A stretch of 27,731 nt of DNA from contig JBBRXJ010000047.1 of the NCBI GenBank assembly GCA_038248505.1, forward strand, positions 1-27,731, given 5' to 3'. A program made the position numbers and the translations under genes. This document shows, in pieces, positions 15,969-24,331 of the stretch (position 1 is the stretch's first letter; every line of letters begins with the position of its first letter). Source of the DNA: JBBRXJ01 sp038248505. GTDB lineage: Bacteria; Bacteroidota; Bacteroidia; Bacteroidales; JBBRXJ01. The notes under the pieces are model-generated. The model saw only the letters and a program-made list of their open reading frames with translations, was not told the origin of the DNA and did not search any database.

Positions 15969-17170
15969 GATAAATTATTATTGTAAAATTTGGTGAGAGA
16001 TTCTGTGATTGTAAAATTATCAAAATTTTCTCTCACAAAGCTAATAGCATTCTTGCTAATTTCATTAAATAGAGCTTTATTGTCAATAATATACTCTATT
16101 TGTTTAAGAAATTCGAGCGGTGTATTAGCAATAAGAATATTTTTACGATGCGTACAAGGAATTCCTTCAGCTCCAATATTTGTGGTAATAATAACTTTAC
16201 CAAGGGCCATCCCTTCAATTATTTTCACACGCATACCGCTACCAGAGAATAAAGGTACTATCATCACTTCTTTTGAATTAATGTAAGCATATGCATCATC
16301 AATTTCACCCAAAAAAACAATATTACGCTGATTAAATTGATTCTTTAAAGCTTCAGTACAGTTACGTCCAGCAACATAAAAACTTAGATCACTAATCTTA
16401 TCCTGAAGTAAAGGCCATACTTTGTTTAAAAACCAAATTAAGCCATCTTGATTTGGCGCCCAATCTAATGCCCCAATATAAAAAATAGAAGGAATTTCAA
16501 TATGACTCGAATCAGGATTTAGGGCACTGGTATTAATACCAAAAGGGGTGACATGAACAGGTTTTGTATTTCCCATCTCAGCATACAATTTAGCATCGCG
16601 TTCCGTTATTGGTAAAAGCATGTCATACTTATTAATAAAGCGATGCTCCATGTGCTGAATTCTTTTAGTTAGAATACTTAAATAAAATCGCTTGAAAACA
16701 TTCTCCTGTAGGTCAACAGAACGCTGCCAGATTTCATACTCAATATTATGAGCACGCATAACGATACGAGCATTTGAATATTTTCGTATGATTGAAATAT
16801 AAAATGAAAGATAAAGCCCTTCGAGCTGAATAATATCAAATGATTTATTTTTTAACAGTTGAATTAACTCTCGGCGATACCTTGTACTAATAAAGCGTAC
16901 AGCATTATAAGGGCGGCGTGAAAATAACAAATTTAAGGTAGCAAGAAGGTAATTAATATCTGCGCTAACTTCAACCGAAAAAATATCAACTTTATTCCTG
17001 AAGTATAGGGGAATCGTTGAAAGATCAGCAGGGTGCTTAATCGTACTCATAGCCAAAATGGTAACCTCATGCCCTAAATGCATGAAGCCTTCTGTGAGAC
17101 TAGTCGTTGCTATATTTCCTCCATCATTGGCGGGGAATGGAAATTTATTACACAATTGAAGGATTTTCAT
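15965..17170 (-). CDS. Glycosyltransferase, family 4
   Basis: This is a retaining GT-B sugar transferase of family 4, 401 residues. The N-terminal half has NKFPFPANDGGNIATTSLTEGF (residues about 8-29), typical of acceptor binding, and MRAHNIEYEIWQRS. The C-terminal half has HVTPFGINTS, IFYIGALDWAPNQDGLIWFL and the donor-binding VPLFSGSGMRVKIIEGMALG, which carries the E-x7-E arrangement. There is no signal peptide or membrane segment. It lies between an LptF/G permease and a GT2 enzyme, with 4-base ATGA overlaps on both sides. This suggests a small envelope glycan or lipopolysaccharide unit. Confidence 0.9.
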   Translation of the reverse strand: MKILQLCNKFPFPANDGGNIATTSLTEGFMHLGHEVTILAMSTIKHPADLSTIPLYFRNKVDIFSVEVSADINYLLATLNLLFSRRPYNAVRFISTRYRRELIQLLKNKSFDIIQLEGLYLSFYISIIRKYSNARIVMRAHNIEYEIWQRSVDLQENVFKRFYLSILTKRIQHMEHRFINKYDMLLPITERDAKLYAEMGNTKPVHVTPFGINTSALNPDSSHIEIPSIFYIGALDWAPNQDGLIWFLNKVWPLLQDKISDLSFYVAGRNCTEALKNQFNQRNIVFLGEIDDAYAYINSKEVMIVPLFSGSGMRVKIIEGMALGKVIITTNIGAEGIPCTHRKNILIANTPLEFLKQIEYIIDNKALFNEISKNAISFVRENFDNFTITESLTKFYNNNLS

Positions 17171-18630
17171 AGCTTTGGATTACTTTGATATCTTTTAACT
17201 ACAGAATTAATCGTTTTAAAAAAACGAGTATAGTATTCAATATTAAAAAGAGAAGAATCACGTGTGGCCTTATATGTTAAAAATACGCCAATAGGAAGCA
17301 ATACAGCAGAAGGAATCCACATACCTTCCCATGGAAGAATTTGCAATTCTTTTACAAATTTTTCACTCATGAGTGATATAATGTAGTAAAAAATAAAGAA
17401 CAATATAGAAGTAACAATAGGCATTCCAAATCCACCTTTACGAATAATTGCGCCCAAGGGTGCTCCTATAAAAAAGAAAATAAGACAGGCAATTGAAAGA
17501 GTAAATTTTCGATGCCATTCAATTTGATATTTTCTGAGATTCTTCATCTTTGCAACTAAATCCCATGAAGCATACGATAATTGCTCTTTTATAGCGCGTG
17601 CTGCATATAAAGAATGAGTTATAACACGGCTCCGCGCATCATTATCGAGAGATGTATATATCTTATCCTTCATAATTATTTGATCACGAGATGACACAAA
17701 AGCAATCCCTGAATCAGAATGAATCGTTGAATTTTTAAAATAATTACTACCTGTGTACACCATTACAAAATGAGCCTGCTTTTCTTTTATCTCCGCAATA
17801 AGTGAATCTTCATACGTATCCAGTTGATTTAAATTCATCATCTTGTAGCCACTTTTAAAAAGATTCTCATCGGTTCTATGTAAACCAAAGCCTGATAAAT
17901 CTAATAACATTTCTTGTGTTTTATAATGATCTTTTCGATGTGGTCGACTAATATCAACAGGATTACTTGCTTGACGAACCTCCTCATAATTATATCCGCT
18001 ATATAGTTTAACTACAAGATTGCTCTCATCAGCCGCCATTTTCATGGTTCCCGAATCAGCGATAGTTATCTTCGTATTACCTTGTTCTGCAGTATGATTA
18101 TATATTTTCAGATCATAAATCATTCCCGTCTCATTGTTTTTCTTCCCTATCTTAATACTATAACCATCTATTTCACTATAAAAAGAGCCTTCTCTTATTT
18201 GAAACTCAGGTTTCTGTCTTTGAATATCGTACATGAGCGAACGCATTTTGAGATTGGCAAAAGGTATCACATTATTAGATACATAAAATGCGAAAATGCT
18301 GATTATAATATTAAGATAAATTAATGGTTTCATAATTCGTTGAAGCGAAATGCCAGCGGATTTTAATGCAGTGAGCTCATAATTCTCCCCTAAGTTTCCG
18401 AAAGTCATTATAGAAGCTAATAATACAGCTAAAGGCAAAGCCATTGGAACCAGACTAGCAGTAGTATAAAGCATGAGTTTTGCAATAACCGCTGCATCAA
18501 GTCCCTTGCCTACAAGATCTTCAATATAACGCCATAAAAACTGCATAAGCAAGATGAAAGTAGTTATGACAAAAGTCATAATAAAGGGTCCTAAAAAGGA
18601 CTTAAGCATAAACTCATCCAGCTTTTTCAC
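17167..18630 (-). CDS. LptF/LptG family lipopolysaccharide export permease
   Basis: This 487-residue protein belongs to the YjgP/YjgQ family, the membrane part of the LptB2FG ABC exporter that pulls lipopolysaccharide from the inner membrane. Residues 12-30 and 50-80 and two more segments (about 95-115) precede a large periplasmic beta-jellyroll domain (about 130-370). Three membrane segments follow. The family stretch LTALKSAGISLQRIM (about 83-97) is the coupling helix region that contacts the ATPase. Bacteroidota genomes often carry this gene just before ribBA; here two glycosyltransferases lie between. Whether it is LptF or LptG is not decided. Confidence 0.9.
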   Translation of the reverse strand: MKKLDEFMLKSFLGPFIMTFVITTFILLMQFLWRYIEDLVGKGLDAAVIAKLMLYTTASLVPMALPLAVLLASIMTFGNLGENYELTALKSAGISLQRIMKPLIYLNIIISIFAFYVSNNVIPFANLKMRSLMYDIQRQKPEFQIREGSFYSEIDGYSIKIGKKNNETGMIYDLKIYNHTAEQGNTKITIADSGTMKMAADESNLVVKLYSGYNYEEVRQASNPVDISRPHRKDHYKTQEMLLDLSGFGLHRTDENLFKSGYKMMNLNQLDTYEDSLIAEIKEKQAHFVMVYTGSNYFKNSTIHSDSGIAFVSSRDQIIMKDKIYTSLDNDARSRVITHSLYAARAIKEQLSYASWDLVAKMKNLRKYQIEWHRKFTLSIACLIFFFIGAPLGAIIRKGGFGMPIVTSILFFIFYYIISLMSEKFVKELQILPWEGMWIPSAVLLPIGVFLTYKATRDSSLFNIEYYTRFFKTINSVVKRYQSNPKL

Positions 18631-18918
18631 TACCAGGCATATTTTTTCTCAAATATAAAAGTAAAAGCTATATAAAAAAGAAATATTATTGATACCGCAT
18701 AATTATGCACCTCTTTTTTATTATCTGAATTTTGTTGAATAAAAATCGCATTTATGTCTGACTAACTAGAACGTTTAGGCCCCTGAAGCGCCTGAAGATA
18801 AAAGTCTTACCAAGCTGAAGCTTCGAGTTCTTCAGCCACCAACTCTAGTATTTTATAACAAAATTTGTTCCTAGTGAACAATTATGCAGAATCAAAAAAT
18901 ATAAAATTAGAATATAGA
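18631..18918. other. Intergenic region without a recognisable gene
   Basis: I find no gene here. A hairpin-like repeat TTGTTC/GAACAA (18865-18870 with 18876-18881, 5-base loop) lies about 40 bases past the START-like gene and may weakly terminate it, although no clean T run follows. A second small inverted repeat GCTGAAG/CTTCAGC lies near 18814-18836. The promoter for the leftward run starting at 18630 should be here but was not identified. Confidence 0.35.
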
Positions 18919-19299
18919 CTAAATAGAGCCTATGGCGTGTCTTAGGGCGTCAATTTGTGAATTCCAGAGACTTATGGCATCTTCAATTTCTTTAGGCTCA
19001 GCAAAATCAGTTACTTCCAAAGTAACGTCATTTGTAAGTTCATCAACAGTTATTTTAAATTCAAAATACGACTTTTTATCTTTATCACTCAACCAATGAA
19101 AGCGCACTAAAACATTTTCCTTTTCAGCTTGCAATTCAGCTTTTTCCTCAGATTTGTCCCATACGAAAGTAAAAACATTCCCTTCTAATTTAACATCATC
19201 AGCAAACCAATCAGTTAAACCCCATGGAGTACTTAGCATAGTATATAAAACCTTTATTGAAGAATGCATTGAATACTCAACCTTAAACTTTTTTTTCAC
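18919..19299 (-). CDS. START-like domain protein
   Basis: This 126-residue protein follows the small START-like/SRPBCC proteins of Bacteroidota. Seen: KFKVEYSMHSSIKVLYTMLS, then TPWGLTDWFADDVKLEGNVFTFVWD (about 25-49) and the closing helix EIEDAISLWNSQIDALRHAIG. The helix-grip fold forms a hydrophobic pocket, but no ligand is known for this group. It stands alone: 288 bases separate it from the next gene on its strand, and about 360 non-coding bases lie upstream. Confidence 0.88.
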   Translation of the reverse strand: MKKKFKVEYSMHSSIKVLYTMLSTPWGLTDWFADDVKLEGNVFTFVWDKSEEKAELQAEKENVLVRFHWLSDKDKKSYFEFKITVDELTNDVTLEVTDFAEPKEIEDAISLWNSQIDALRHAIGSI

Positions 19300-19663
19300 T
19301 TTAGTATATTTACAGGATAAAAACTAAACAATAACTATTTAAAATCTAAAAAGCGTTCAAACGAGCTTAGATATTGCATTTAAGCACATTTACAGCTATT
19401 TAGGTATTGCAATATAGAAATATCTGATCTTAAAACAAAAAAATAACAGTAAAATCATTGTTTTAAATAAAATATTCTGGTTTATAATATAAGTATAGAA
19501 GTCATATCAATATATATAATGATGACATCTAGGCATTTAAAAATATTTGCCCATAGAAATAAAAATCAGCATAAAATGTTATATTTGCAAGCCCGAAAAG
19601 CAATTTGGTATTTGATATTTGAGAGTAAAACGCATTTATCAATCAAGTTATTAAAAAATATTT
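19300..19663. other. Non-coding region upstream of tRNA-Met
   Basis: I see no gene on either strand; all frames are short and AT-rich. It should contain the divergent promoters of the START-like gene and tRNA-Met. Only a -7 element for the latter (19580-19587) is convincing. Confidence 0.4.
19580..19587 (+). promoter_or_regulatory. Possible -7 element of tRNA-Met
   Basis: TATATTTG matches the Bacteroidota TAnnTTTG element. It would start transcription near 19594, about 70 bases before the tRNA. No TTTG or TTG lies at the correct distance upstream, so this is tentative. Confidence 0.35.
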
Positions 19664-19737
19664 GGCGAGGTAGCTCAGCTGGTTAGAGCGCATGATTCAT
19701 AATCATGAGGTCGGGAGTTCAAGTCTCCCTCTCGCTA
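19664..19737 (+). tRNA. tRNA-Met (anticodon CAT), elongator type
   Basis: The cloverleaf is complete. The acceptor GGCGAGG faces TCTCGCT, with G:U pairs at both ends. The D arm is GCTC-AGCTGGTTA-GAGC, the anticodon stem CATGA/TCATG encloses TTCATAA, and the T arm is GGGAG-TTCAAGT-CTCCC. It lacks the three G:C pairs that mark initiator tRNA, so it is an elongator. A lysidine-modified isoleucine tRNA shares this anticodon and is less likely from the overall sequence. CCA is not encoded (CAA follows the discriminator A). Confidence 0.92.
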
Positions 19738-19751
19738 CAAGAAAGACAAAG

Positions 19752-19778
19752 GGTTTCAGAGATGGAGCCTTTTTTTTT
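19752..19778 (+). terminator. Terminator behind tRNA-Met
   Basis: GGTTTC pairs with GGAGCC (19752-19757 with 19764-19769, including G:U pairs) around a 6-base loop, followed by nine T. It lies 14 bases past the tRNA. Confidence 0.55.
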
Positions 19779-19787
19779 GTTTTGGGT

Positions 19788-19894
19788 GGATTTAGGAATG
19801 AAATCCTCAAACTGGCGCAACACTAAAAATTGCAACAAAGAAAGTTGCTAAATTTAAAGCTGGTTCTGAATTAGCTACGATTGTGAACAAGTAA
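19788..19894 (+). pseudogene. C-terminal remnant of an HU-type DNA-binding protein
   Basis: From 19802 the plus frame reads NPQTGATLKIATKKVAKF, then KAGSELATIVNK and TAA (19892-19894), 30 codons. This is the end of an HU/IHF-family histone-like protein, whose DNA-clamping arm carries the signature RNPQTG. Just upstream, GFRN is encoded at 19788-19799 in another frame. Removing the five bases GAAAT (19800-19804) would join it as GFRNPQTG, so a small insertion and frameshift is likely. The remaining two thirds of HU are absent: the fragment begins right at the T run behind tRNA-Met. It is dead, and is followed 17 bases later by what was probably its own terminator. Confidence 0.7.
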
Positions 19895-19910
19895 AAACGT
19901 TTGAAAATTC

Positions 19911-19942
19911 AAAAAGCCTCAAAAGTTTTTCGGGGCTTTTTT
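19911..19942. terminator. Bidirectional terminator between HU and Fic remnants
   Basis: AAAAAGCCTC (19911-19920) pairs with GGGGCTTTTT (19932-19941, one G:U pair), flanked by A and T runs on both sides. It ends the HU remnant in one direction and the Fic remnant, whose stop codon is at 19945, in the other. Confidence 0.75.
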
Positions 19943-19944
19943 GT

Positions 19945-21359
19945 TTACATTTCATCATAAACAAACATTACATCAAACTCAAATTTAGGAACTGATCCTA
20001 ATAGCTCAATTTCAATGTTTATTGGATAATCGTGTGAATACAAACTATTTTCTTCTACTCCTTTGGGGATATTAATAGGATCGTGTACTATAAAAACAGG
20101 CTGAAAGTGGTATGGGCTAGAATGTGCCATTATAGAGAATGGCCGACTAAATGAACCACCTCTATTATTGTGACCAGTTATCTTAAATTGTAAACCTTGT
20201 GTTGATAATTTTGAAGACCATTCTTCTGGTTTAACCCAATCAAATAAAGGTGTTAAAATGATTTTATTTATTTTAAAATATGAACTCGAATTTCGTAATA
20301 AGAATTCCTTTTTCCTATCCTTATTTGTTAATTGAAACATTAAACCTGTCTTTAATGGACTTGAAGTTTCGGCTACATAATTGATCCCTGCACCAATACA
20401 AAATTTTAAAATCATTTTGCTTTTAACCATCAGAGATAATAATTTTTTAATTGTAGGCAACGGAATATCTAATTTTGCAGCTATTTCGCTTGATTTGCTG
20501 CCTGGGTGGTTTTCAATAAATGACAATATTTTCTTCTCCTTGGGTGAAATATTTGTTGCGGTATAGGCTTTTGATTTTAGCTTATTCATTAGCTGGTTTT
20601 GAATATTAAGCATACAATCAAAAAAGAACGTTACCCAATCGTTTACTTTTTCTCCTGGTCTTTCTTTTTGGGTTTGCATCAAAACCTTGTAATAATCTAC
20701 CTTTCTGCTTTCTATTTCATGTTCAAAACTCACGAATTGGATCCATGTATATCCGCGTCTTAATAATAACAACATGCCTAGTAGTCGGCTTAAACGACCA
20801 TTCCCATCTTGAAAAGGCTGAATACTCAGAAAGTCATAAACAAACAATGCATCTTTTACCAGTGGCATAGTATCGGAAGGCCAGGTTCTGTTGTTCGGAA
20901 CACTTTTTGTTTCGAACCATTTGCAAGGCTAGCTTCTACGCTATTGCTTACTTGTTTATAATTCCCTCTATGCCACACATCTTTTTCGCAATGGCTCATT
21001 ATTATTTTATGAAGGTTTTTAAGATTTCCTTCAGTAATTTCAATATCCTTATAGTATTCATAAATGGTATCGAGTGCTTCAAAATAGCCTGCGACTTCTT
21101 GCTGATCACGTTCTTCAAATTTTGAAATCTTTAACTTATTTATCAGGATTTCAACTTCGTCATCTGTCATTTTTGATCCTTCTATACGGGTAGAAGCTCA
21201 AACACTTCTTACTGTGGCTATTGATTTTAGTTGTTTAAGAGTTTGTCCTTCTCTCTTTTCTATTTGCGTCCAGAAAGCATCAAAACGATCTACTTTGCTG
21301 ATGTCGTTCATCAACTTCATTGATAAATCTAAATTGAAGGTGTGTATTATCTGTGTCAT
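19945..21359 (-). pseudogene. Fic-family protein, inactivated, with an extra C-terminal domain
   Basis: Fic proteins usually transfer AMP to a hydroxyl group on a target protein. Three lesions are visible. First, TGA at 21200-21198 replaces the Gly of the conserved VRSVGASTRIEGS; both sides stay in frame (IATVRSV-stop-ASTRIEGSK). Second, near 20868-20880 the frame shifts and about 20-25 codons are lost between VFRTTEPG and PLVKDALFVYDF. Third, the catalytic motif reads IQPFQDGNGRLSR, with Gln (codon 20820-20818) where His is required. Domain order: N-terminal Fic_N (MTQIIHTFNLDLSMKLMNDI), Fic core, winged helix (ISPKEKKILSFIENHPGS to the KKLLSLM stretch), then about 130 beta-rich residues not usual in Fic proteins. 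The start is taken as ATG 21359; an upstream ATG at 21386 is possible. Confidence 0.85.
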
Positions 21360-21903
21360 TTGATACGATTTAATTCGCAAATACACAATAAATTATTCGA
21401 CAAAATCAAATAAAGTGATACGGAATGATTCGATTATATTCGATGTGTTATCTATTTATATACTTATATATTAATCAAATAATTAATTTTTGACTAGAAT
21501 ATCCCTCGTTTTTATTATAAATATATCCTGATAGATTTCACTTAAAATGTATAATTTACAAATTATGCCTTTAAAAAGCATAATAGTATGCCATTTTTAT
21601 AAAGAAATCTTACCAATAAGCCAAATAGATTGGCTGTTGTGACATAGTAATTCTGTGTATAATTTGTAATCTAGTAAATTGATTCCCCCACAATTATACA
21701 CCAAGCACTTTATACATTTGTTAAGTTAATGATAGTTTTTTATTATCATATATGTAATAATGCCTATAATTTAAACTGTATAATTTGCTTTACAAGCTAT
21801 CAAATACAGACATAAACCGAATATTTTCCTACTAAATCACTTGGTATATTATTTTTTTGTATATTTGTTATCCTATTAAGTATAAAAATTAAAAACATTA
21901 ACC
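21360..21903. other. AT-rich non-coding region upstream of metY
   Basis: I see no gene in these 544 bases. It contains four copies of TGTATAATTT or TGTATAATTG (21549-21558, 21656-21665, 21777-21786 direct; 21691-21700 inverted), a hairpin AGCCAA/TTGGCT (21619-21635), a second ATGATA/TATCAT (21729-21749), and the metY promoter near the right end. No SAM riboswitch structure is recognisable. Confidence 0.45.
21841..21867 (+). promoter_or_regulatory. Bacteroidota-type promoter of metY
   Basis: TTG (21841-21843) and TATATTTG (21860-21867) are separated by 16 bases, close to the TTTG-N17-20-TAnnTTTG consensus. The start point would be near 21874, giving a leader of about 30 bases, too short for a riboswitch. 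Confidence 0.6.
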
Positions 21904-23202
21904 ATGAGTAAGTCATATCATTTTGATACATTACAATTACATGCAGGCCAAGAAGTTGATCCAACAACACTTTCAAGAGCTGTTCCAATTTACCAAACCA
22001 GTTCGTATCTTTTTAAAAGCTCTGAACATGCTGCAAATCTGTTTGGATTAAAGGAGTTCGGGAATATTTATACCCGTTTAATGAATCCCACCACCGATGT
22101 TTTTGAAAAACGAATAGCGGCATTAGAGGGGGGTGTAGCTGCATTAGCAACGGCATCAGGCCAATCGGCTCAATTTTTAGCCATCACAAATATTGCAGAT
22201 AGTGGAGATAATATCGTTTCAACCTCCTATTTATATGGAGGGACCTATAATCAATTTAAAGTTCAATTTAAACGATTAGGAATTCATGTAAAATTTGTTA
22301 AAGGCGATGACCCCAGCGAATTTGAAAAACTAATTGATGAAAAAACCAAAGCGCTATATGTTGAAACGATTGGCAATCCCAAGTTTAATGTACCTGATTT
22401 TGAAGCGCTCGGAAAAATTGCTTCAAAACATGGCATTCCATTAATTGTTGATAACACTTTTGCTGGTGCTGGATATCTATGTAAACCACTACAACACGGC
22501 GCAAATATTATTGTACAATCTGCTACTAAATGGATTGGCGGACATGGCACAAGCATAGGTGGTGTTATTGTCGATGGTGGTAATTTCAATTGGGGTAATG
22601 GCAAATTTCCTCAATTCACTGAACCTTCAGAAGGCTATCATGGGATGAAATTTTGGGATGTTTTTGGCAGTGGTGGACCTTTTGGAAACATTGCATTTAT
22701 TATTCGTGCTAGAGTTGAAGGCTTACGAGACTATGGTAATTCATTAAGTCCTTTTAATGCTTTTTTACTTTTGCAAGGTCTAGAAACGCTATCTCTTCGT
22801 ATGCAAAGACATGTAGAGAATAGTCTTGAAATGGCCAAATGGCTTCAGTTACAGCCATGGGTTGAAAAAGTAAATTACTTAGGCATGCCTGATCACCCAT
22901 ATCACAATATTGCAAAAAAGTATCTCAAAAATGGCTTTGGAGGGGTTCTTACATTCAAGGTAAAGGGCGGTAGTGCTGCTGCTGATCAAATTGTAAATAA
23001 TGTTAAACTAATTAGTCATCTTGCAAACGTGGGCGATGCAAAAACATTAATTATACACCCGAGCACCACCACTCATGAACAATTATCGCTTGCCGAGCAA
23101 ATGGAAGCGGGTATTGAACCTGGCTTATTACGATTATCTGTTGGATTAGAACATACGGATGATATTAAAGATGATTTAACATTAGCGGCAAAAGGGATTT
23201 AG
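21904..23202 (+). CDS. metY: O-acetylhomoserine sulfhydrylase (MetY)
   Basis: This PLP enzyme replaces the acetyl group of O-acetylhomoserine with sulfide to give homocysteine, or with other thiols. The 432 residues and sequence are those of the MetY branch of the Cys/Met metabolism family, longer than MetB or MetC. Seen: FDTLQLHAGQEVDPTTLSRA (7-26), YTRLMNPTTDVFEKRIAALE (56-75), the substrate-side SYLYGGTYNQF, VDNTFAGAGYLCKP, and the PLP-binding Lys209 in VQSATKWIGGHG. Position next to cysK points to sulfide assimilation by both routes. The start ATG follows a clear promoter. Confidence 0.94.
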   Translation: MSKSYHFDTLQLHAGQEVDPTTLSRAVPIYQTSSYLFKSSEHAANLFGLKEFGNIYTRLMNPTTDVFEKRIAALEGGVAALATASGQSAQFLAITNIADSGDNIVSTSYLYGGTYNQFKVQFKRLGIHVKFVKGDDPSEFEKLIDEKTKALYVETIGNPKFNVPDFEALGKIASKHGIPLIVDNTFAGAGYLCKPLQHGANIIVQSATKWIGGHGTSIGGVIVDGGNFNWGNGKFPQFTEPSEGYHGMKFWDVFGSGGPFGNIAFIIRARVEGLRDYGNSLSPFNAFLLLQGLETLSLRMQRHVENSLEMAKWLQLQPWVEKVNYLGMPDHPYHNIAKKYLKNGFGGVLTFKVKGGSAAADQIVNNVKLISHLANVGDAKTLIIHPSTTTHEQLSLAEQMEAGIEPGLLRLSVGLEHTDDIKDDLTLAAKGI

Positions 23203-23278
23203 TGAGTAATGATCCGTCGCAACGGAGTGAAAAGTGACAAGTAAAAAGCTGATAGTATAAAAAAATAATTTTAAAAAT

Positions 23279-24193
23279 ATGAAAGCAAAGAATATTTTAG
23301 AAACCATAGGGAATACTCCACATGTAAAGATTAATAGGCTCTTTCCGGCTGACTATCATATATGGATAAAAACAGAACGCTTTAATCCCGGCGGCAGTAT
23401 AAAAGATAGAATCGCTCTATCAATGATTGAAGAAGCTGAGAATAAAGGCATATTAAAAAAAGACACTCTAATTATTGAACCTACCTCGGGAAATACTGGC
23501 ATTGGCTTAGCCATGGTTGCTGCTGTAAAAGGTTATAAAATCATTCTTGTAATGCCTGAAACAATGTCTATTGAGCGACGTAAACTCATGTCGGCATACG
23601 GTGCTGAGCTCGATTTAACACCAGGCGACAAAGGAATGAAAGGTGCTATTGCTCGTGCACAAGAACTATCTGCTGCAAATCCAAATTCATGGATACCTAT
23701 GCAATTTGAGAACCAAGCAAATGTTGATGCGCATTATAAACATACTGCACAAGAAATACTAAACGACTTCCCTGACGGACTTGATTATATAATTACAGGA
23801 GTTGGTACCGGAGGACACATTACAGGCATTGCTCAATTACTAAAAAAACAATGGCCAAAACTTAAAGTTATTGCTGTTGAACCAGAATTATCACAAGTAC
23901 TTGCTGGGAAAGAACATCAAAGGCATCCGATACAAGGAATTGGAGCTGGCTTTATACCCGCCATTTTAAAAGTTGATTTACTAGATGGAATCATCGCCAT
24001 ATCAAAAGATGAAGCATTTGATTATGCTCGCCGAGCAGCAAAAGAAGAAGGCTTATTGGTTGGAATATCATCAGGCGCCTCGCTCGCAGCAGTTGCTAAG
24101 AAATTAAAAGACATCGACAAAGGATCAAAAATCCTAACCTTTGCTTACGACACTGGAGAACGATATCTATCAATTGATGGTCTCTTTCTTTAA
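23279..24193 (+). CDS. cysK: Cysteine synthase (O-acetylserine sulfhydrylase)
   Basis: This enzyme makes cysteine from O-acetylserine and sulfide with PLP. The 304 residues fit the CysK family. Seen: ILETIGNTPHVKINRL (6-21), the PLP-binding Lys42 in NPGGSIKDR (the common form has Val for Ile), the substrate loop EPTSGNTG (67-74), the phosphate-binding GVGTGGHITG, and GISSGASLAA near the end. It starts 76 bases after metY, with no clear promoter or terminator between, so the two are probably one transcript. A strong terminator follows. Confidence 0.95.
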   Translation: MKAKNILETIGNTPHVKINRLFPADYHIWIKTERFNPGGSIKDRIALSMIEEAENKGILKKDTLIIEPTSGNTGIGLAMVAAVKGYKIILVMPETMSIERRKLMSAYGAELDLTPGDKGMKGAIARAQELSAANPNSWIPMQFENQANVDAHYKHTAQEILNDFPDGLDYIITGVGTGGHITGIAQLLKKQWPKLKVIAVEPELSQVLAGKEHQRHPIQGIGAGFIPAILKVDLLDGIIAISKDEAFDYARRAAKEEGLLVGISSGASLAAVAKKLKDIDKGSKILTFAYDTGERYLSIDGLFL

Positions 24194-24219
24194 GTTTTCT
24201 ACTTTTTACATGACAAATT

Positions 24220-24246
24220 AAACCGGGTTAGCTCCCCGGTTTTTTT
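24220..24246 (+). terminator. Rho-independent terminator of metY-cysK
   Basis: An 8-bp stem AAACCGGG/CCCGGTTT (24220-24227 with 24235-24242) with a 7-base loop is followed by an unbroken T run, starting 27 bases after the cysK stop codon. Confidence 0.88.
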
Positions 24247-24331
24247 ATTTAACCCTTTTTATGTAGTGGCCGGGTCTTCTACAAATAGGCACAAATATCC
24301 ATTACTCCTCCATTTTTAATATCTTTGCTTT

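Noticed and set aside
21198..21200. TGA in the Fic reading frame as a possible recoded selenocysteine or readthrough codon
   Set aside because: The position is Gly in the family, no other frame uses TGA as sense, no selenocysteine element is evident, and the gene carries further lesions.
21360..21903. Possible SAM riboswitch or other leader RNA before metY
   Set aside because: The promoter at 21841-21867 leaves only about 30 bases of leader, and no known riboswitch core is recognisable.
22284..22604. 106-residue minus-strand frame inside metY
   Set aside because: It is an antisense shadow rich in Pro and Ser, as expected from the opposite strand of a well-supported gene.
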